Of a stretch of 64,000 nucleotides of DNA, positions 19,478 to 27,481 are shown piece after piece (the first letter of the stretch is position 1; each line of letters starts with the position of its first letter). The position numbers and the translations under genes are program-made. This stretch comes from Clostridium hydrogeniformans DSM 21757. GTDB lineage: Bacteria; Bacillota; Clostridia; Clostridiales; Clostridiaceae. The stretch lies in contig NZ_JMLJ01000008.1 of the NCBI RefSeq assembly GCF_000686705.1, forward strand, positions 186,001-250,000. Reading direction: 5' to 3'. A model generated the notes under the pieces. That model saw only the letters and a list, made by a program, of their open reading frames with translations, had not been told where the DNA came from and ran no database searches.

Positions 19478-19524
19478 ATGCCGGCAAATAATAATTAAAA
19501 TAAAATTTTAAGGAGGAAACTAAT

Positions 19525-19719
19525 ATGGCTAGTTACAATAGAACTTTAGTACCAGAAGCAAAGAAGGGTTTAAACACATTAAAGAATGAAGTTGCAACAG
19601 AGGTTGGAATACAAAACTATGAGAATGCAGACAAAGGAAACCTTACTTCTAGACAAAATGGAAGTGTTGGCGGAGAAATGGTTAGAAGAATGGTAGAAAG
19701 CTACGAAAGAGGACTTTAA
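19525..19719 (+). CDS. ssp4: Small acid-soluble spore protein, alpha/beta type
   Basis: Alpha/beta SASPs coat spore DNA and protect it from heat, UV and chemicals; GPR protease degrades them at germination. The 64 residues contain the family blocks EVATEVGI and GSVGGEMVRRMVESYE. The GPR site region (NEVATE) is present. Residue 36 is Asp (ENADKGN). From memory, the C. perfringens Ssp4 protein exists with Asp36 in heat-resistant food-poisoning isolates and Gly36 in others; the assignment to ssp4 rests on this position and on its divergence from the standard SASPs. SD AAGGAGGAAA. It is monocistronic. Confidence 0.85.
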   Translation: MASYNRTLVPEAKKGLNTLKNEVATEVGIQNYENADKGNLTSRQNGSVGGEMVRRMVESYERGL

Positions 19720-19792
19720 AATATAAGTAATTATTGATGTACTAAGAATTAACTTGATGCATTAATATAAATAAGTCATAAGAATAATTGAT

Positions 19793-19834
19793 AGGAGCTA
19801 GTAATACCTTATAGGTAATACTAGCTCCTGTTTT
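19793..19834 (+). terminator. Terminator after SASP gene
   Basis: AGGAGCTAGTAATACC pairs with GGTAATACTAGCTCCT with one mismatched pair, followed by GTTTTAT. Confidence 0.8.
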
Positions 19835-19933
19835 ATATAGATTTTAAATATATATAAATATTATACTTAAAGTTCATAGTATTCTAAAAAAGAATAAGAG
19901 GCTTAAGTTTTCATTTTACTTGTGATTATGACT

Positions 19934-21121
19934 TTAGCTATTATTTAATTCAGTAAATTCATCTTTAATAGACCCATTAAGAGTTGGAGATAGATCATTC
20001 ATAAATTTTAATAAGGAATCTTTTTTATCTCCTTCAACAGGGGTTGGGCAATAGTCATTTTTATAATCTACAGAAGATATAGATGCTGGAATTACCTTAA
20101 AGGTATAATCCTTAAGCTCATTACCTTGAATATTAAATTTTGTTTGTAAAATAAAAGTTCTTTTTTCTCTAGGATTAGAATTTCCTCCAAAGCTAAAATT
20201 AGATAAGGAGTAGGCTATTAATTTACCTTTATAATTCTCCATGGTTTGTATAACATGAGGATGAGAACCAAGAACCATATGAGCTCCACTGTCTATTGAA
20301 AATCTAGCTAAATTCACTTGAGTATCTATAGGTTTAAACTGACTCTCTATTCCCCAATGAAAATATGGAATTATAACAGTTGCTCCATTCTCTTTTAACT
20401 CATCAATATCTTTTTTTATTGTATTTCTTAGTTTTTCTGTATCACTCCAACCTTGGTATCCAAGAAATCCAAATTTTACTCCTTTAATATCTTTTAATAT
20501 TTTAAAACCTTCTCCACAAAAGTCTACCTTAGCATTTTTAAGAACCTCCACAGTATCATCAAAGCCCTGTTTTCCATAATCATATATGTGATTATTTGAT
20601 AGAGTGACTCCTTCAATACTAGAAGAAGTGAGTATATTTACAAAATCCTTTGAACCTTTAAAATGAAAGACTGTACCAGACCCCTTATTTGCTTTTTTAG
20701 TTGCATCAGTAAAAGTGGTTTCTAAATTTACTAAAGTATAATCGTCATTTTTAAATATATGTTCTACATTTTTCATAAAATAAGTATAATCATTCCCTTG
20801 ATTCTGAAGCATTGTAGGAAGACTTGTAGATTTGGCGAAGTTAGTATCTGTACCTAATGTACAGTCGCCAGCAGCAGAAAGTAAAATTTCTTTTTTTTCT
20901 AAGTCTTTTTCTTTTGGTTTATCATCTGTAGTAGGGGTAGGGTTTACTGTAGTAGTAGCATTATCTTTTGGTTCTGTTACTGGATTATTTCCATTGGACT
21001 TATTAGAATAAAATAATTTACTAAATGAATATACAGATAATATAAGTATTATAATTGAAAAAGTTGCAAAACCTATTCTTCTTATTTTGAATTTCTTAGA
21101 GTTACGCCTTCTTCTCCTCAA
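19934..21121 (-). CDS. CapA-family membrane-anchored metallophosphatase-like protein
   Basis: The frame is open to a TTG at 21208 with no ribosome binding site. A TTG at 21121 is preceded by AGAAAGGGG at 6 bp, so I choose that start (395 residues). A basic N terminus (RRRRRNSKKFKIRR), a membrane helix and a Thr/Pro-rich linker lead to a CapA/PgsA calcineurin-like domain. Motifs seen are SAAGDCTLG, NLETTF, SNNHIYDYG, GFLGYQG, HWG and GSHPHV. CapA proteins serve poly-gamma-glutamate export or anchoring, but no capB/C genes are near, so the function here is open. Confidence 0.85.
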   Translation of the reverse strand: MRRRRRNSKKFKIRRIGFATFSIIILILSVYSFSKLFYSNKSNGNNPVTEPKDNATTTVNPTPTTDDKPKEKDLEKKEILLSAAGDCTLGTDTNFAKSTSLPTMLQNQGNDYTYFMKNVEHIFKNDDYTLVNLETTFTDATKKANKGSGTVFHFKGSKDFVNILTSSSIEGVTLSNNHIYDYGKQGFDDTVEVLKNAKVDFCGEGFKILKDIKGVKFGFLGYQGWSDTEKLRNTIKKDIDELKENGATVIIPYFHWGIESQFKPIDTQVNLARFSIDSGAHMVLGSHPHVIQTMENYKGKLIAYSLSNFSFGGNSNPREKRTFILQTKFNIQGNELKDYTFKVIPASISSVDYKNDYCPTPVEGDKKDSLLKFMNDLSPTLNGSIKDEFTELNNS

Positions 21122-21427
21122 TTTAATCCCCTTTCTAAGTAATAGCTTACTTAAATTTTTAAAATATCTTTTATATAACTTAGAATAATTTGTGAAAATA
21201 AAACTCAATATTATAATAGTATAAATATTAGATTTTATTTTTTATAAACTATATTAATACAAGTACATAATAAGACTTTTAATTATAATTAGATCACTTT
21301 ATTAAAATATAAGTATGAATTTAAAATTGTCTATTTTAAAGATTAAATTAGAATAATAAACTAAGTTAATTTTAATATAATCTTTATACTTATTCAACGG
21401 ATAAAGTCTTAAATTTACTATAAATAT

Positions 21428-21479
21428 AAAACCTTTCAATAGCTTCTTAAGAGTATGAAGAAGTCTATTAAAAGGTTTT
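21428..21479. terminator. Imperfect hairpin
   Basis: AAAACCTTT-AATAG-TTCTT pairs with GAAGAA-CTATT-AAAGGTTTT. The ends are A/T runs on both strands. It is a second possible terminator behind the kinase-like gene. Confidence 0.45.
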
Positions 21480-21562
21480 AGTTTACTTTATTCAAGACTT
21501 TATAACTCTAATAACTTTAGCATTAAGTAAAAATTAAAGTTATAGAATCTAGAATAGGTTAA

Positions 21563-21605
21563 ACTACAATGAAGAGAGAGGAAAAATCCTTACTCTTAAT
21601 TGTAG
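21563..21605 (-). terminator. Terminator after kinase-like gene
   Basis: On the minus strand CTACAAT-AAGAG-AAGGA pairs with TCCT-CTCTT-ATTGTAG around a T-rich loop, starting just after the stop codon. The trailing T run is short. Confidence 0.55.
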
Positions 21606-21607
21606 CC

Positions 21608-22198
21608 TTACTTTATGTTTAATACTAAATATTGATATATTCTAAAACTCCAGAAATCATATAATTCCTTATCATATTCTTTAAGAATATTTAAAAATAT
21701 AGGTAATTGTCCTTTTTTCTCAATTCCTTTCATAAGGTGTCTAGGGTAGGGTACATTTTTTTTGTAAGATTGTTTAGGATCAATAACCTTTAAGGTCAAA
21801 TCCTTTTGAACATATAAATCTTTACAACGGATATCTAATTTTTTAAAACCAAGCTTTTCAAATTCTTTTATAAGTTTTATTAAGTTAATAGAAAGTACTT
21901 TATCAAGTTTATGTTTTTTTAAATATTTATCAAGTCGTTTTCCATCTACATAATCTCTTATTATGTAGTTTTCACCACTCTCGTATACTTTAGGGAAGTT
22001 AGAACTTTTTTTGCAAGCTTTTTTTAGAATATAATATTCATCATCACATACTTTTTTTCTGCCAAATATCTTCATAACCTTTCCACTAGGAAGGAGATAC
22101 ACAATACCATTATTACCATGACCAAGAACCTCACCTTCTTTTAGATATTTCTCCATATTTTCAGTCCATGTTAAAGAAAATCCTTGTCTTCTAGTCAT
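21608..22198 (-). CDS. Small protein-kinase-like protein
   Basis: The frame extends to 22276, but AGAGG six bases before the ATG at 22198 supports this start (196 residues). It shows a kinase N lobe with Gly-rich loop LGHGNNGIVY, Lys in VMKIF, and a hinge IIRDYVDG. The catalytic loop is reduced to KLDIRCKDLYV, lacking the HRD His but keeping an Asp, and the DFG position reads VIDP. It is shorter than eukaryotic-type kinases and lacks a membrane helix or PASTA repeats. It may be an active RIO-like or small-molecule kinase, or a pseudokinase. It is divergent from the ncRNA at 22355. Confidence 0.7.
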   Translation of the reverse strand: MTRRQGFSLTWTENMEKYLKEGEVLGHGNNGIVYLLPSGKVMKIFGRKKVCDDEYYILKKACKKSSNFPKVYESGENYIIRDYVDGKRLDKYLKKHKLDKVLSINLIKLIKEFEKLGFKKLDIRCKDLYVQKDLTLKVIDPKQSYKKNVPYPRHLMKGIEKKGQLPIFLNILKEYDKELYDFWSFRIYQYLVLNIK

Positions 22199-22320
22199 AA
22201 TAAACCTCTTAATATTATTCTTATGGTCAGTATATTCATATGCTTTTGGAATAGTTACTAAAATATGGGATAACATCTAATAAGACTTACAATGTGCCTA
22301 AAACAGGTTACAAAAAAATA

Positions 22321-22348
22321 TTGCAATGATATAAGAATGTGATATAAT
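22321..22348 (+). promoter_or_regulatory. Extended minus-10 promoter of the ncRNA
   Basis: TGATATAAT (22340-22348) is an extended minus-10 element. TTGCAA (22321-22326) lies 16 bp upstream as minus-35. The start would be near 22355. Confidence 0.7.
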
Positions 22349-22354
22349 CATATT

Positions 22355-22615
22355 AGAAAAGAAATTAAATAGCTTTTGATCTGAGATATACGAGAAGCTC
22401 TTATTTTGAACCTACAGTATTTAAAAGGGAGTTCAATATTTAAAGGTGGATTTGTAGTCCTATAAGCCCTACTATTTTTACTAGGCCTGGAGAGATTGAG
22501 ACCTTTGTGAGAGCACCCACCTATCAGAGTGATAGGTGTCAAAATCAGGGCGCCGGTATTTTGGATTATATATTAGATTTTTCTTTAGGAGAGCTTAAGT
22601 TAAGCTCTCCTTTTT
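22355..22615 (+). ncRNA. Structured non-coding RNA, family not assigned (6S or raiA type are candidates)
   Basis: About 260 nt run from a strong promoter to a strong terminator without a plausible ORF. The ends pair (ATCT..ATATA at 22379-22390 with TATAT..AGAT at 22567-22578). Inside are hairpins TTGAAC/GTTCAA (22406-22436), AGCCCTA/TAGGCCT (22465-22488) and CACCTATCA/TGATAGGTG (22518-22538), plus an unusually GC-rich segment GGGCGCCGG. The several branches argue against the rod of 6S RNA, though the 5' CTGAGATATACGAGAAGC part recalls it; a raiA-like RNA is another candidate. It is not a T-box, SAM, lysine, cobalamin or SRP RNA by motif. Confidence 0.65.
22587..22615 (+). terminator. Terminator of the ncRNA
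   Basis: AGGAGAGCTTA (22587-22597) pairs perfectly with TAAGCTCTCCT (22601-22611), followed by a T run. Confidence 0.9.
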
Positions 22616-22649
22616 GCATACTATAAATTAAAGTAAGAAGTGATTATTT

Positions 22650-22756
22650 ATATGGGATTCCATGGTCATTTCTTAATTTATACATTCATAAACTTTGAGA
22701 CTTATCAACGAATAATTTGCATGTATAAACTACCTTTCGAGTATGGAACCCTATAA
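22650..22756 (+). repeat. Intergenic inverted-repeat element, copy E (divergent)
   Basis: The ends are TATATGGGATTCC and GGAACCCTATA, near-complementary. An inner pair TTTATACAT/ATGTATAAA is perfect. The block TTAATTTATACAT is shared with copy B. Length (107 bp) matches the other copies. Confidence 0.45.
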
Positions 22757-22924
22757 TACCATTAAAATAACATACTAAAGTATTATAAAAGGGATGAGTG
22801 GTAATATTATGTTATGAAGCAGAAATATTAAAAAATTAAATTTAACTTATTTGTTGATTCTTTCCTTGAAATTGTAGGTTTTAAATATTGTATAAATAAA
22901 GCTTATATTTAAAACCTTTATATT

Positions 22925-23028
22925 TATAGGGTTTTAAGTTTTAAGTTTAATTTATACATATATCCAAAGAAAGATAAATCAAGGATATTTTTAATGACTA
23001 AGTTAAGTGTTTATGTAAAAACTATATA
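22925..23028 (+). repeat. Intergenic inverted-repeat element, copy B
   Basis: The element starts TATAGGGTTTTAAG and ends AAAAACTATATA. Its interior (AATTTATACATAT, AAAGAAAGATAAATCAAGG, ATTTTTAATGACTAAGT) matches copy D closely and copies A and C more loosely. Confidence 0.6.
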
Positions 23029-23130
23029 AGTTAAAGTAATTTAATATAAGTATTTTATTATAGATAGGTTTATATTAAATAATAGAATTAATTTTAGCTA
23101 TAAATTTTAACATAGAAGGAAGGTTAGGAT

Positions 23131-23568
23131 ATGAGTAGATATGATAAAGAAAAATTAAAGAAGGAGCTTACCCCAATACAATATGAGGTAACTCAAGAAA
23201 ACGGTACAGAAAGACCTTTTAATAATGAATTTTGGAATCATAAAGAAAAAGGAATATATGTGGATATAGTATCAGGAGAGCCACTTTTTACTTCTTTAGA
23301 TAAATTTGATTCAGGATGTGGATGGCCATCATTTACAAAACCTGTAACTAGAAAAAATATTACTGAGAAAGCGGATTTTACTCATAATATGCATAGGATT
23401 GAGGTAAGAAGTAAGGAAGGAGACTCCCATCTAGGTCATGTGTTCAATGATGGACCTTTAGAAGAGGGTGGTCTTAGATATTGTATAAATAGTGCAGCAT
23501 TAAGATTTATACCCTATGATAATCTTAAAGAAGAAGGGTATGGAGAATATATAGAGGTGCTTAGGTGA
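23131..23568 (+). CDS. msrB: Peptide methionine-R-sulfoxide reductase
   Basis: MsrB reduces the R form of methionine sulfoxide in proteins, repairing oxidative damage. The 145 residues contain SGCGWPSF (Cys63) and the catalytic Cys118 in [11 protein letters not shown]. The CxxC zinc motifs found in many MsrB proteins are missing, so this is the zinc-free form. SD GAAGGAAGG lies before the ATG. MsrA is not adjacent or fused. The next gene, a peroxiredoxin, has a related redox role but its own promoter. Confidence 0.95.
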   Translation: MSRYDKEKLKKELTPIQYEVTQENGTERPFNNEFWNHKEKGIYVDIVSGEPLFTSLDKFDSGCGWPSFTKPVTRKNITEKADFTHNMHRIEVRSKEGDSHLGHVFNDGPLEEGGLRYCINSAALRFIPYDNLKEEGYGEYIEVLR

Positions 23569-23677
23569 TTTTTGGAAAAATATCGTTAACTATTATAACT
23601 TTACTAGTCTATCTATAGGTAAGATATTGATAAAACATATTAATTAGAAAAATTTATTAAAAACTTTTTATAATCTG

Positions 23678-23706
23678 TTGACAAAATTTATGAGAACCAT
23701 TATCAT
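23678..23706 (+). promoter_or_regulatory. Promoter of the peroxiredoxin gene
   Basis: TTGACA (23678-23683) and TATCAT (23701-23706) are separated by 17 bp. A PerR/Fur-type box covers the spacer end and the minus-10 element. Confidence 0.8.
23691..23705 (+). promoter_or_regulatory. PerR-type operator overlapping the peroxiredoxin promoter
   Basis: TGAGAACCATTATCA matches the 7-1-7 consensus TGATAATNATTATCA at all but two positions. Its overlap with the minus-10 element fits repression that is relieved by peroxide or metal limitation. The regulator is inferred from the gene it controls. Confidence 0.75.
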
Positions 23707-23800
23707 AGTAACCAAGGAGTTAATAAATAATAATTATTAACTAGTAATGAGTAAACATATTTAATTAGATTTTAAATAAATTTTTAGGAGGTTTTTTATT

Positions 23801-24322
23801 ATGGAAAGATTAGTAGGAAATGTAGCTCCATGTTTTAACATGAAGGCAGTAAATGGAGAAGGTAGTGACTTTATAACAGTTAAGAAGGATGACTACAAAG
23901 GAAAGTGGCTTGTTATGTTCTTCTACCCACTAGATTTCACTTTTGTTTGTCCAACAGAAATAACTGGATTCAGCAAGAGATATGAAGACTTCAAGGCTGA
24001 AGGAGCAGATGTATTAGCAGTAAGCTGTGACAGTGAATTCTCACACCAAGCTTGGATAAAGGGAGACCTTGGAAAGTTAGCATTCCCAATGGCATCAGAC
24101 TTCACTAAGTCAGTAGCTAAGGATTATGGAATATTAGTTGAAGAAGATGGATTAGCATTAAGAGGATTATTTATAATCGATCCAGAAGGTAAGGTAAGAT
24201 ATTCTGTTGTTCATGACTTAAACGTAGGTAGAAGTGTTGATGAAACATTAAGAGTATTGAAGGCTTTAAAAAATGGAGGACTATGTCCAATAGATTGGAA
24301 TGAAGGAGAAGATACTCTATAA
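23801..24322 (+). CDS. Typical 2-Cys peroxiredoxin (AhpC/Prx1 type)
   Basis: The enzyme reduces peroxides with its peroxidatic Cys50 (FTFVCPTEI) and resolving Cys162 (GGLCPIDW). The 173 residues are close to the AhpC length. An ahpF-type reductase is not adjacent, so thioredoxin or an NADH reductase elsewhere would recycle it. Codons are notably biased to GGA, CCA and ATA, and a strong SD (TTAGGAGG) precedes it, as in a highly expressed gene. It is monocistronic and under a PerR-like box. Confidence 0.95.
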   Translation: MERLVGNVAPCFNMKAVNGEGSDFITVKKDDYKGKWLVMFFYPLDFTFVCPTEITGFSKRYEDFKAEGADVLAVSCDSEFSHQAWIKGDLGKLAFPMASDFTKSVAKDYGILVEEDGLALRGLFIIDPEGKVRYSVVHDLNVGRSVDETLRVLKALKNGGLCPIDWNEGEDTL

Positions 24323-24386
24323 TTTAAAGCTTATATAATAATTTAAGCTAAGGCTTAAAACAATAGATTCATTCAAGTAGTTTCAG

Positions 24387-24420
24387 GACCCCCATGATAT
24401 TCATGGGGGTCTTATTGTTA
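24387..24420 (+). terminator. Terminator after peroxiredoxin gene
   Basis: GACCCCCATGA (24387-24397) pairs perfectly with TCATGGGGGTC (24401-24411), then TTATTGTTATT. Confidence 0.88.
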
Positions 24421-24543
24421 TTATATTTTTTAAAATACATAATTAAACCCTTTAGTATCAATGCTTTTCTATACAAAGTTGTAAACATTTATTATAATGT
24501 TTATATAGGAAAGAATATACTATACTTAAGGGGGATTTGTTTT

Positions 24544-25377
24544 ATGAAAAACTTAGTTTGTACAAAGTGGGTAAAAGAAAGATTAGGTAATACTGATGCA
24601 GTAATTTTTGATTGTAGATTTTCTCTTATGGATCCGGAATATGGAGAAAAAGCATATAAAAAAGAGCATATAGAAGGGGCCATAAAGATAAATTTAGATA
24701 AAGATCTAGCCTCAAAGGTTGAAAAACATGGGGGAAGACACCCACTTCCAAAGGTTGAAGAATTCAAAAGCTTTATGGAGGACTTAGGAGTTTCTAATAA
24801 TTCTACAGTTATAGTATATGATGATGGTGATTTAGCAGGAGCATCAAGACTTTGGTGGATGCTTAAATATATTGGTATAGAAAATGTACATGTAATGGAA
24901 GGTGGAATAAAGAAGTGGATTTTAGAGAATAATCCAACCACTGATGAAATATCCAATATAAATAATAAGGGAAGTATAACTGTAAAACTTAATGAAGACT
25001 TAATTTGTGATGTGAACTATGTAAAAGAAAGAATGAAGGATAAAAATACTATTATAATAGATTCAAGAGCTAGAGAAAGATACCTTGGAAAGGTTGAACC
25101 TATGGACAAAAAAGCAGGACATATACCAGGATCTAAAAACTATGACTGGGCTAATAATTTTAAGGATGGTAAACTTATTTCAAAAAATGACTTAAAAGAA
25201 AGGTTTAAAGGGGTAGAGGATTATAAAGACATTATAGTTCATTGTGGTTCAGGTATAACAGGATGTGTTAATGTTCTTATGCTTAAAGAGATTAATATAG
25301 ATTCCAAACTTTATGCAGGAAGCTGGAGTGATTGGTGTAGTTATGAAGAAAATCCAGTTAGCACAGAAGAGGAATAA
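24544..25377 (+). CDS. Two-domain rhodanese-type sulfurtransferase
   Basis: The frame is open to 24394, but GGGGGA before the ATG at 24544 fixes the start (277 residues, the usual length). It has an N-terminal non-catalytic rhodanese domain (about 5-130) and a C-terminal catalytic one with Cys234 in the loop HCGSGITGC. The loop sequence is nearer to 3-mercaptopyruvate than to thiosulfate sulfurtransferases, but substrate choice cannot be fixed from this. It would transfer sulfane sulfur to cyanide or a thiol acceptor. It stands alone in its own unit. Confidence 0.9.
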   Translation: MKNLVCTKWVKERLGNTDAVIFDCRFSLMDPEYGEKAYKKEHIEGAIKINLDKDLASKVEKHGGRHPLPKVEEFKSFMEDLGVSNNSTVIVYDDGDLAGASRLWWMLKYIGIENVHVMEGGIKKWILENNPTTDEISNINNKGSITVKLNEDLICDVNYVKERMKDKNTIIIDSRARERYLGKVEPMDKKAGHIPGSKNYDWANNFKDGKLISKNDLKERFKGVEDYKDIIVHCGSGITGCVNVLMLKEINIDSKLYAGSWSDWCSYEENPVSTEEE

Positions 25378-25444
25378 TTGTTATAGAACTACAATTATTC
25401 TTATGGTATAATTTTCATATAATATTTAATTAGGAGGAGATACC

Positions 25445-25618
25445 ATGGAAATTAAAGATAAAGTTTTAGATTTATTAAAAAAAGAGGAAGCTTTAAAGGC
25501 TGGAGAAATATCTGAAAAATTAGGAATAGATAAAAAAGAGGTAGATAAGGCAATAAAGGAGTTAAAGAAAGAAGAAAAAATAACATCTCCTAAAAGATGC
25601 TTTTACTCTGCAGTGTAG
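25445..25618 (+). CDS. Small winged-helix-like DNA-binding protein
   Basis: This 57-residue frame starts at ATG after AGGAGGAGA, a very strong ribosome binding site. It is Lys/Glu-rich with an HTH pattern: VLDLLKKEEALKAGEIS, EKLGIDKKEVDKAIKEL, then a short wing (EEKITSPKRCFYSAV). It resembles a minimal MarR- or TrmB-like winged helix of about one domain. The small size suggests a dimeric transcription factor or transcription-associated protein. Its target is unknown. A terminator follows. Confidence 0.8.
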   Translation: MEIKDKVLDLLKKEEALKAGEISEKLGIDKKEVDKAIKELKKEEKITSPKRCFYSAV

Positions 25619-25657
25619 TAACATATATTGATTTTAAATAAACATAATTTTAAAAAT

Positions 25658-25706
25658 AAGCACTATGAAATCACTAGTGGCAATGGGATTTTCATAGTGT
25701 TTATTT
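25658..25706 (+). terminator. Terminator after small HTH gene
   Basis: AGCACTATGAAAT pairs with ATTTTCATAGTGTT around a loop of about 16 nt, followed by TATTTATAT. Confidence 0.75.
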
Positions 25707-25892
25707 ATATTTAAGAAAGTTATAGGAGTTTTAATTTTTAAAATTAATGCATATAGATTAACATTTGAATTTAAAATTCTATAAGGATTATGAAAGTAAA
25801 ACAGAAAGAATTCTATTAATTAGTATCTTATGATACAATGTTTAAAAGTTAATTTTATATTTTAAAAGGTTTAATAGGTTAGGAGGATGGTA

Positions 25893-26774
25893 ATGAAGAT
25901 AGGCATGAGGATAGTTAAGACATCTATAGCAGTATTTTTTTCTATAGTAATCTCTAGATTTTTAGGATTAGAAAGTGGATTTTTCGCATGTATAGCTGCG
26001 GTTATATCTATGGAAAGCTCTATTATACATTCCTTTAGAGCAGGGATTAATAGAATAATTGGTACAATACTAGGAGCATTTATAGGACTTATGTTCGCAC
26101 TTATTTCTCCAGGAAACCCATTCTTAGCAGCCCTAGGAATATTTATAATAATATCCTTATGTAAATATTTTAAATGGAATAAGGCAATTACTATTTCTTG
26201 CACTGTTTTTAACGCTATAATGATAAATTTAGATGGTAGAGATCCTTTCTTATATAGTAGTCATAGATTATTGGAAACCTTGCTTGGAATATCAATAGCT
26301 TTAATTATAAACTACTTAATAAAGCCACCAGATCATAATAAAAAAATTGAAGTTAAATATAATAGTATAAGAGATAGACTTCTTTATATTATAGAGGATT
26401 TTATTTTGAATAATAGAAAGCAAGAATTAACAGAAATAAAGGCAGAAATAGTGCAGCTTGAAAATATTATTAAAGTTTATGAAAATGAAATTTTTATTAG
26501 TAATGATATAGATAAAATTAGGATTTACAAAGAGATAATAGATTATATAAAAGAGATAATGGTACATATAGAAGCTACCTATGTTTTAGAAAATTACGAA
26601 AAATTAAATGAGGAAAATTTAAGATTCTTTAAAGAGTTATTTCATAATAAAAATGTTATAATGGATGAGGGTGAAATTTCAGAGAGTCACCAAAGTATTA
26701 TATATAATTTTAATATAAAGAATATTTTACAAAAATTTCTAATAGTAAGACATAGAGAAGATGAAATAATTTAA
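25893..26774 (+). CDS. Aromatic acid exporter family / FUSC-like membrane protein
   Basis: AGGAGG at 25881-25886 places the start at this ATG; an ATG six bases earlier overlaps the SD. The 293 residues have four or five N-terminal helices, with RFLGLESGFFACIAAVISME near the start and GTILGAFIGLMFALISP, as in the ArAE_1 (DUF939) family. A cytoplasmic helical domain (about 155-290) rich in Glu and Lys follows. Relatives are proposed aromatic acid exporters. Substrate is unknown. A DedA-like gene follows after 16 bp, suggesting an operon. Confidence 0.8.
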   Translation: MKIGMRIVKTSIAVFFSIVISRFLGLESGFFACIAAVISMESSIIHSFRAGINRIIGTILGAFIGLMFALISPGNPFLAALGIFIIISLCKYFKWNKAITISCTVFNAIMINLDGRDPFLYSSHRLLETLLGISIALIINYLIKPPDHNKKIEVKYNSIRDRLLYIIEDFILNNRKQELTEIKAEIVQLENIIKVYENEIFISNDIDKIRIYKEIIDYIKEIMVHIEATYVLENYEKLNEENLRFFKELFHNKNVIMDEGEISESHQSIIYNFNIKNILQKFLIVRHREDEII

Positions 26775-26790
26775 GAAAGGATTCTTGATA

Positions 26791-27450
26791 ATGAATAAGC
26801 AGAAATTAAAAACTATACTTAAAATATTATTATTTTTAGTATTATTATTAATAGTAATAAAATTATTAGGACATGCTAAACTATTACATAAACTTAGAAA
26901 TCTGGATTCCTTAATAGAATTTATAAAATTAAGAGGAAAATATGCAGCAGTTGTTTTCTTTATTATGTTTTCCCTCAAACCATTAATTTTAGTATTACCA
27001 TCAGCAATGATGTCCGTAGCGGCAGGGGTTATTTTTGGGCCGGTCTATGGATTTATTTTAAATATGGTAGGATTCTTTTTTTCAGGAACCATAGCATTCT
27101 TTATATCTAGGTTTTTAGGGAAGGATTTTGTGGACAAGATCCTAAAAGGAAAAGCTCTTAAGATAAATCAGAACTTAGATAAAAATGGATTTAAGGTTTT
27201 ATTACTTTTAAGACTTCCTCCAGTATTACCTTATGATCCTTTAAGTTATACTTGTGGACTTAGTAATATGAGATATGTACATTTTATAACTGCATCTTTA
27301 ATTGGGGTAATGCCAGAAACACTGTGTTATTCCATAATGGGTGAAAATTTTAGAGATCCTTTATCAGCAAAGTTTTTAATTCCTCTTGGAGTAGTTATAG
27401 TAGCTACTATACTTTCAGGATTTGCATTTAAAAAAGCTAAGGATAATTAA
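26791..27450 (+). CDS. TVP38/TMEM64 (VTT domain) membrane protein
   Basis: The frame opens at TTG 26785, but the ATG at 26791 is the more usual start. The protein has about 219 residues, with a first helix near 8-28, then the SNARE-associated/VTT region: LPSAMMSVAAGVIFGPVYGFILNMVG, SGTIAFFISRFLG and LLRLPPVLPYDPLSYTCGLS. VTT proteins of the DedA superfamily are linked to lipid scrambling and membrane homeostasis. The exact role is unknown. It appears co-transcribed with the FUSC-like gene and ends in a terminator. Confidence 0.85.
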   Translation: MNKQKLKTILKILLFLVLLLIVIKLLGHAKLLHKLRNLDSLIEFIKLRGKYAAVVFFIMFSLKPLILVLPSAMMSVAAGVIFGPVYGFILNMVGFFFSGTIAFFISRFLGKDFVDKILKGKALKINQNLDKNGFKVLLLLRLPPVLPYDPLSYTCGLSNMRYVHFITASLIGVMPETLCYSIMGENFRDPLSAKFLIPLGVVIVATILSGFAFKKAKDN

Positions 27451-27481
27451 TTTAATAATTATAAAACTAGTATTCTAAAAT

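Larger units (their letters stand above)
21122..21607. other. Intergenic region between CapA-like and kinase-like genes
   Basis: Both flanking genes are on the minus strand. The region contains two hairpins, at 21428-21479 and 21563-21605, and otherwise no ORF or recognisable RNA. Confidence 0.45.
22616..23130. other. Intergenic region with two inverted-repeat elements
   Basis: These 515 bp lead to msrB. They contain repeat copies E (22650-22756) and B (22925-23028). No ORF with a ribosome binding site and no clear promoter are seen. Confidence 0.55.

Noticed and set aside
21122-21208. Longer N terminus of the CapA-like protein from a TTG at 21208
   Set aside because: No ribosome binding site there; the TTG at 21121 has AAAGGGG at the right distance.
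22348-22542. 64-codon frame on the minus strand opposite the ncRNA
   Set aside because: No ribosome binding site, overlaps the structured RNA and its promoter, and the sequence is not protein-like.
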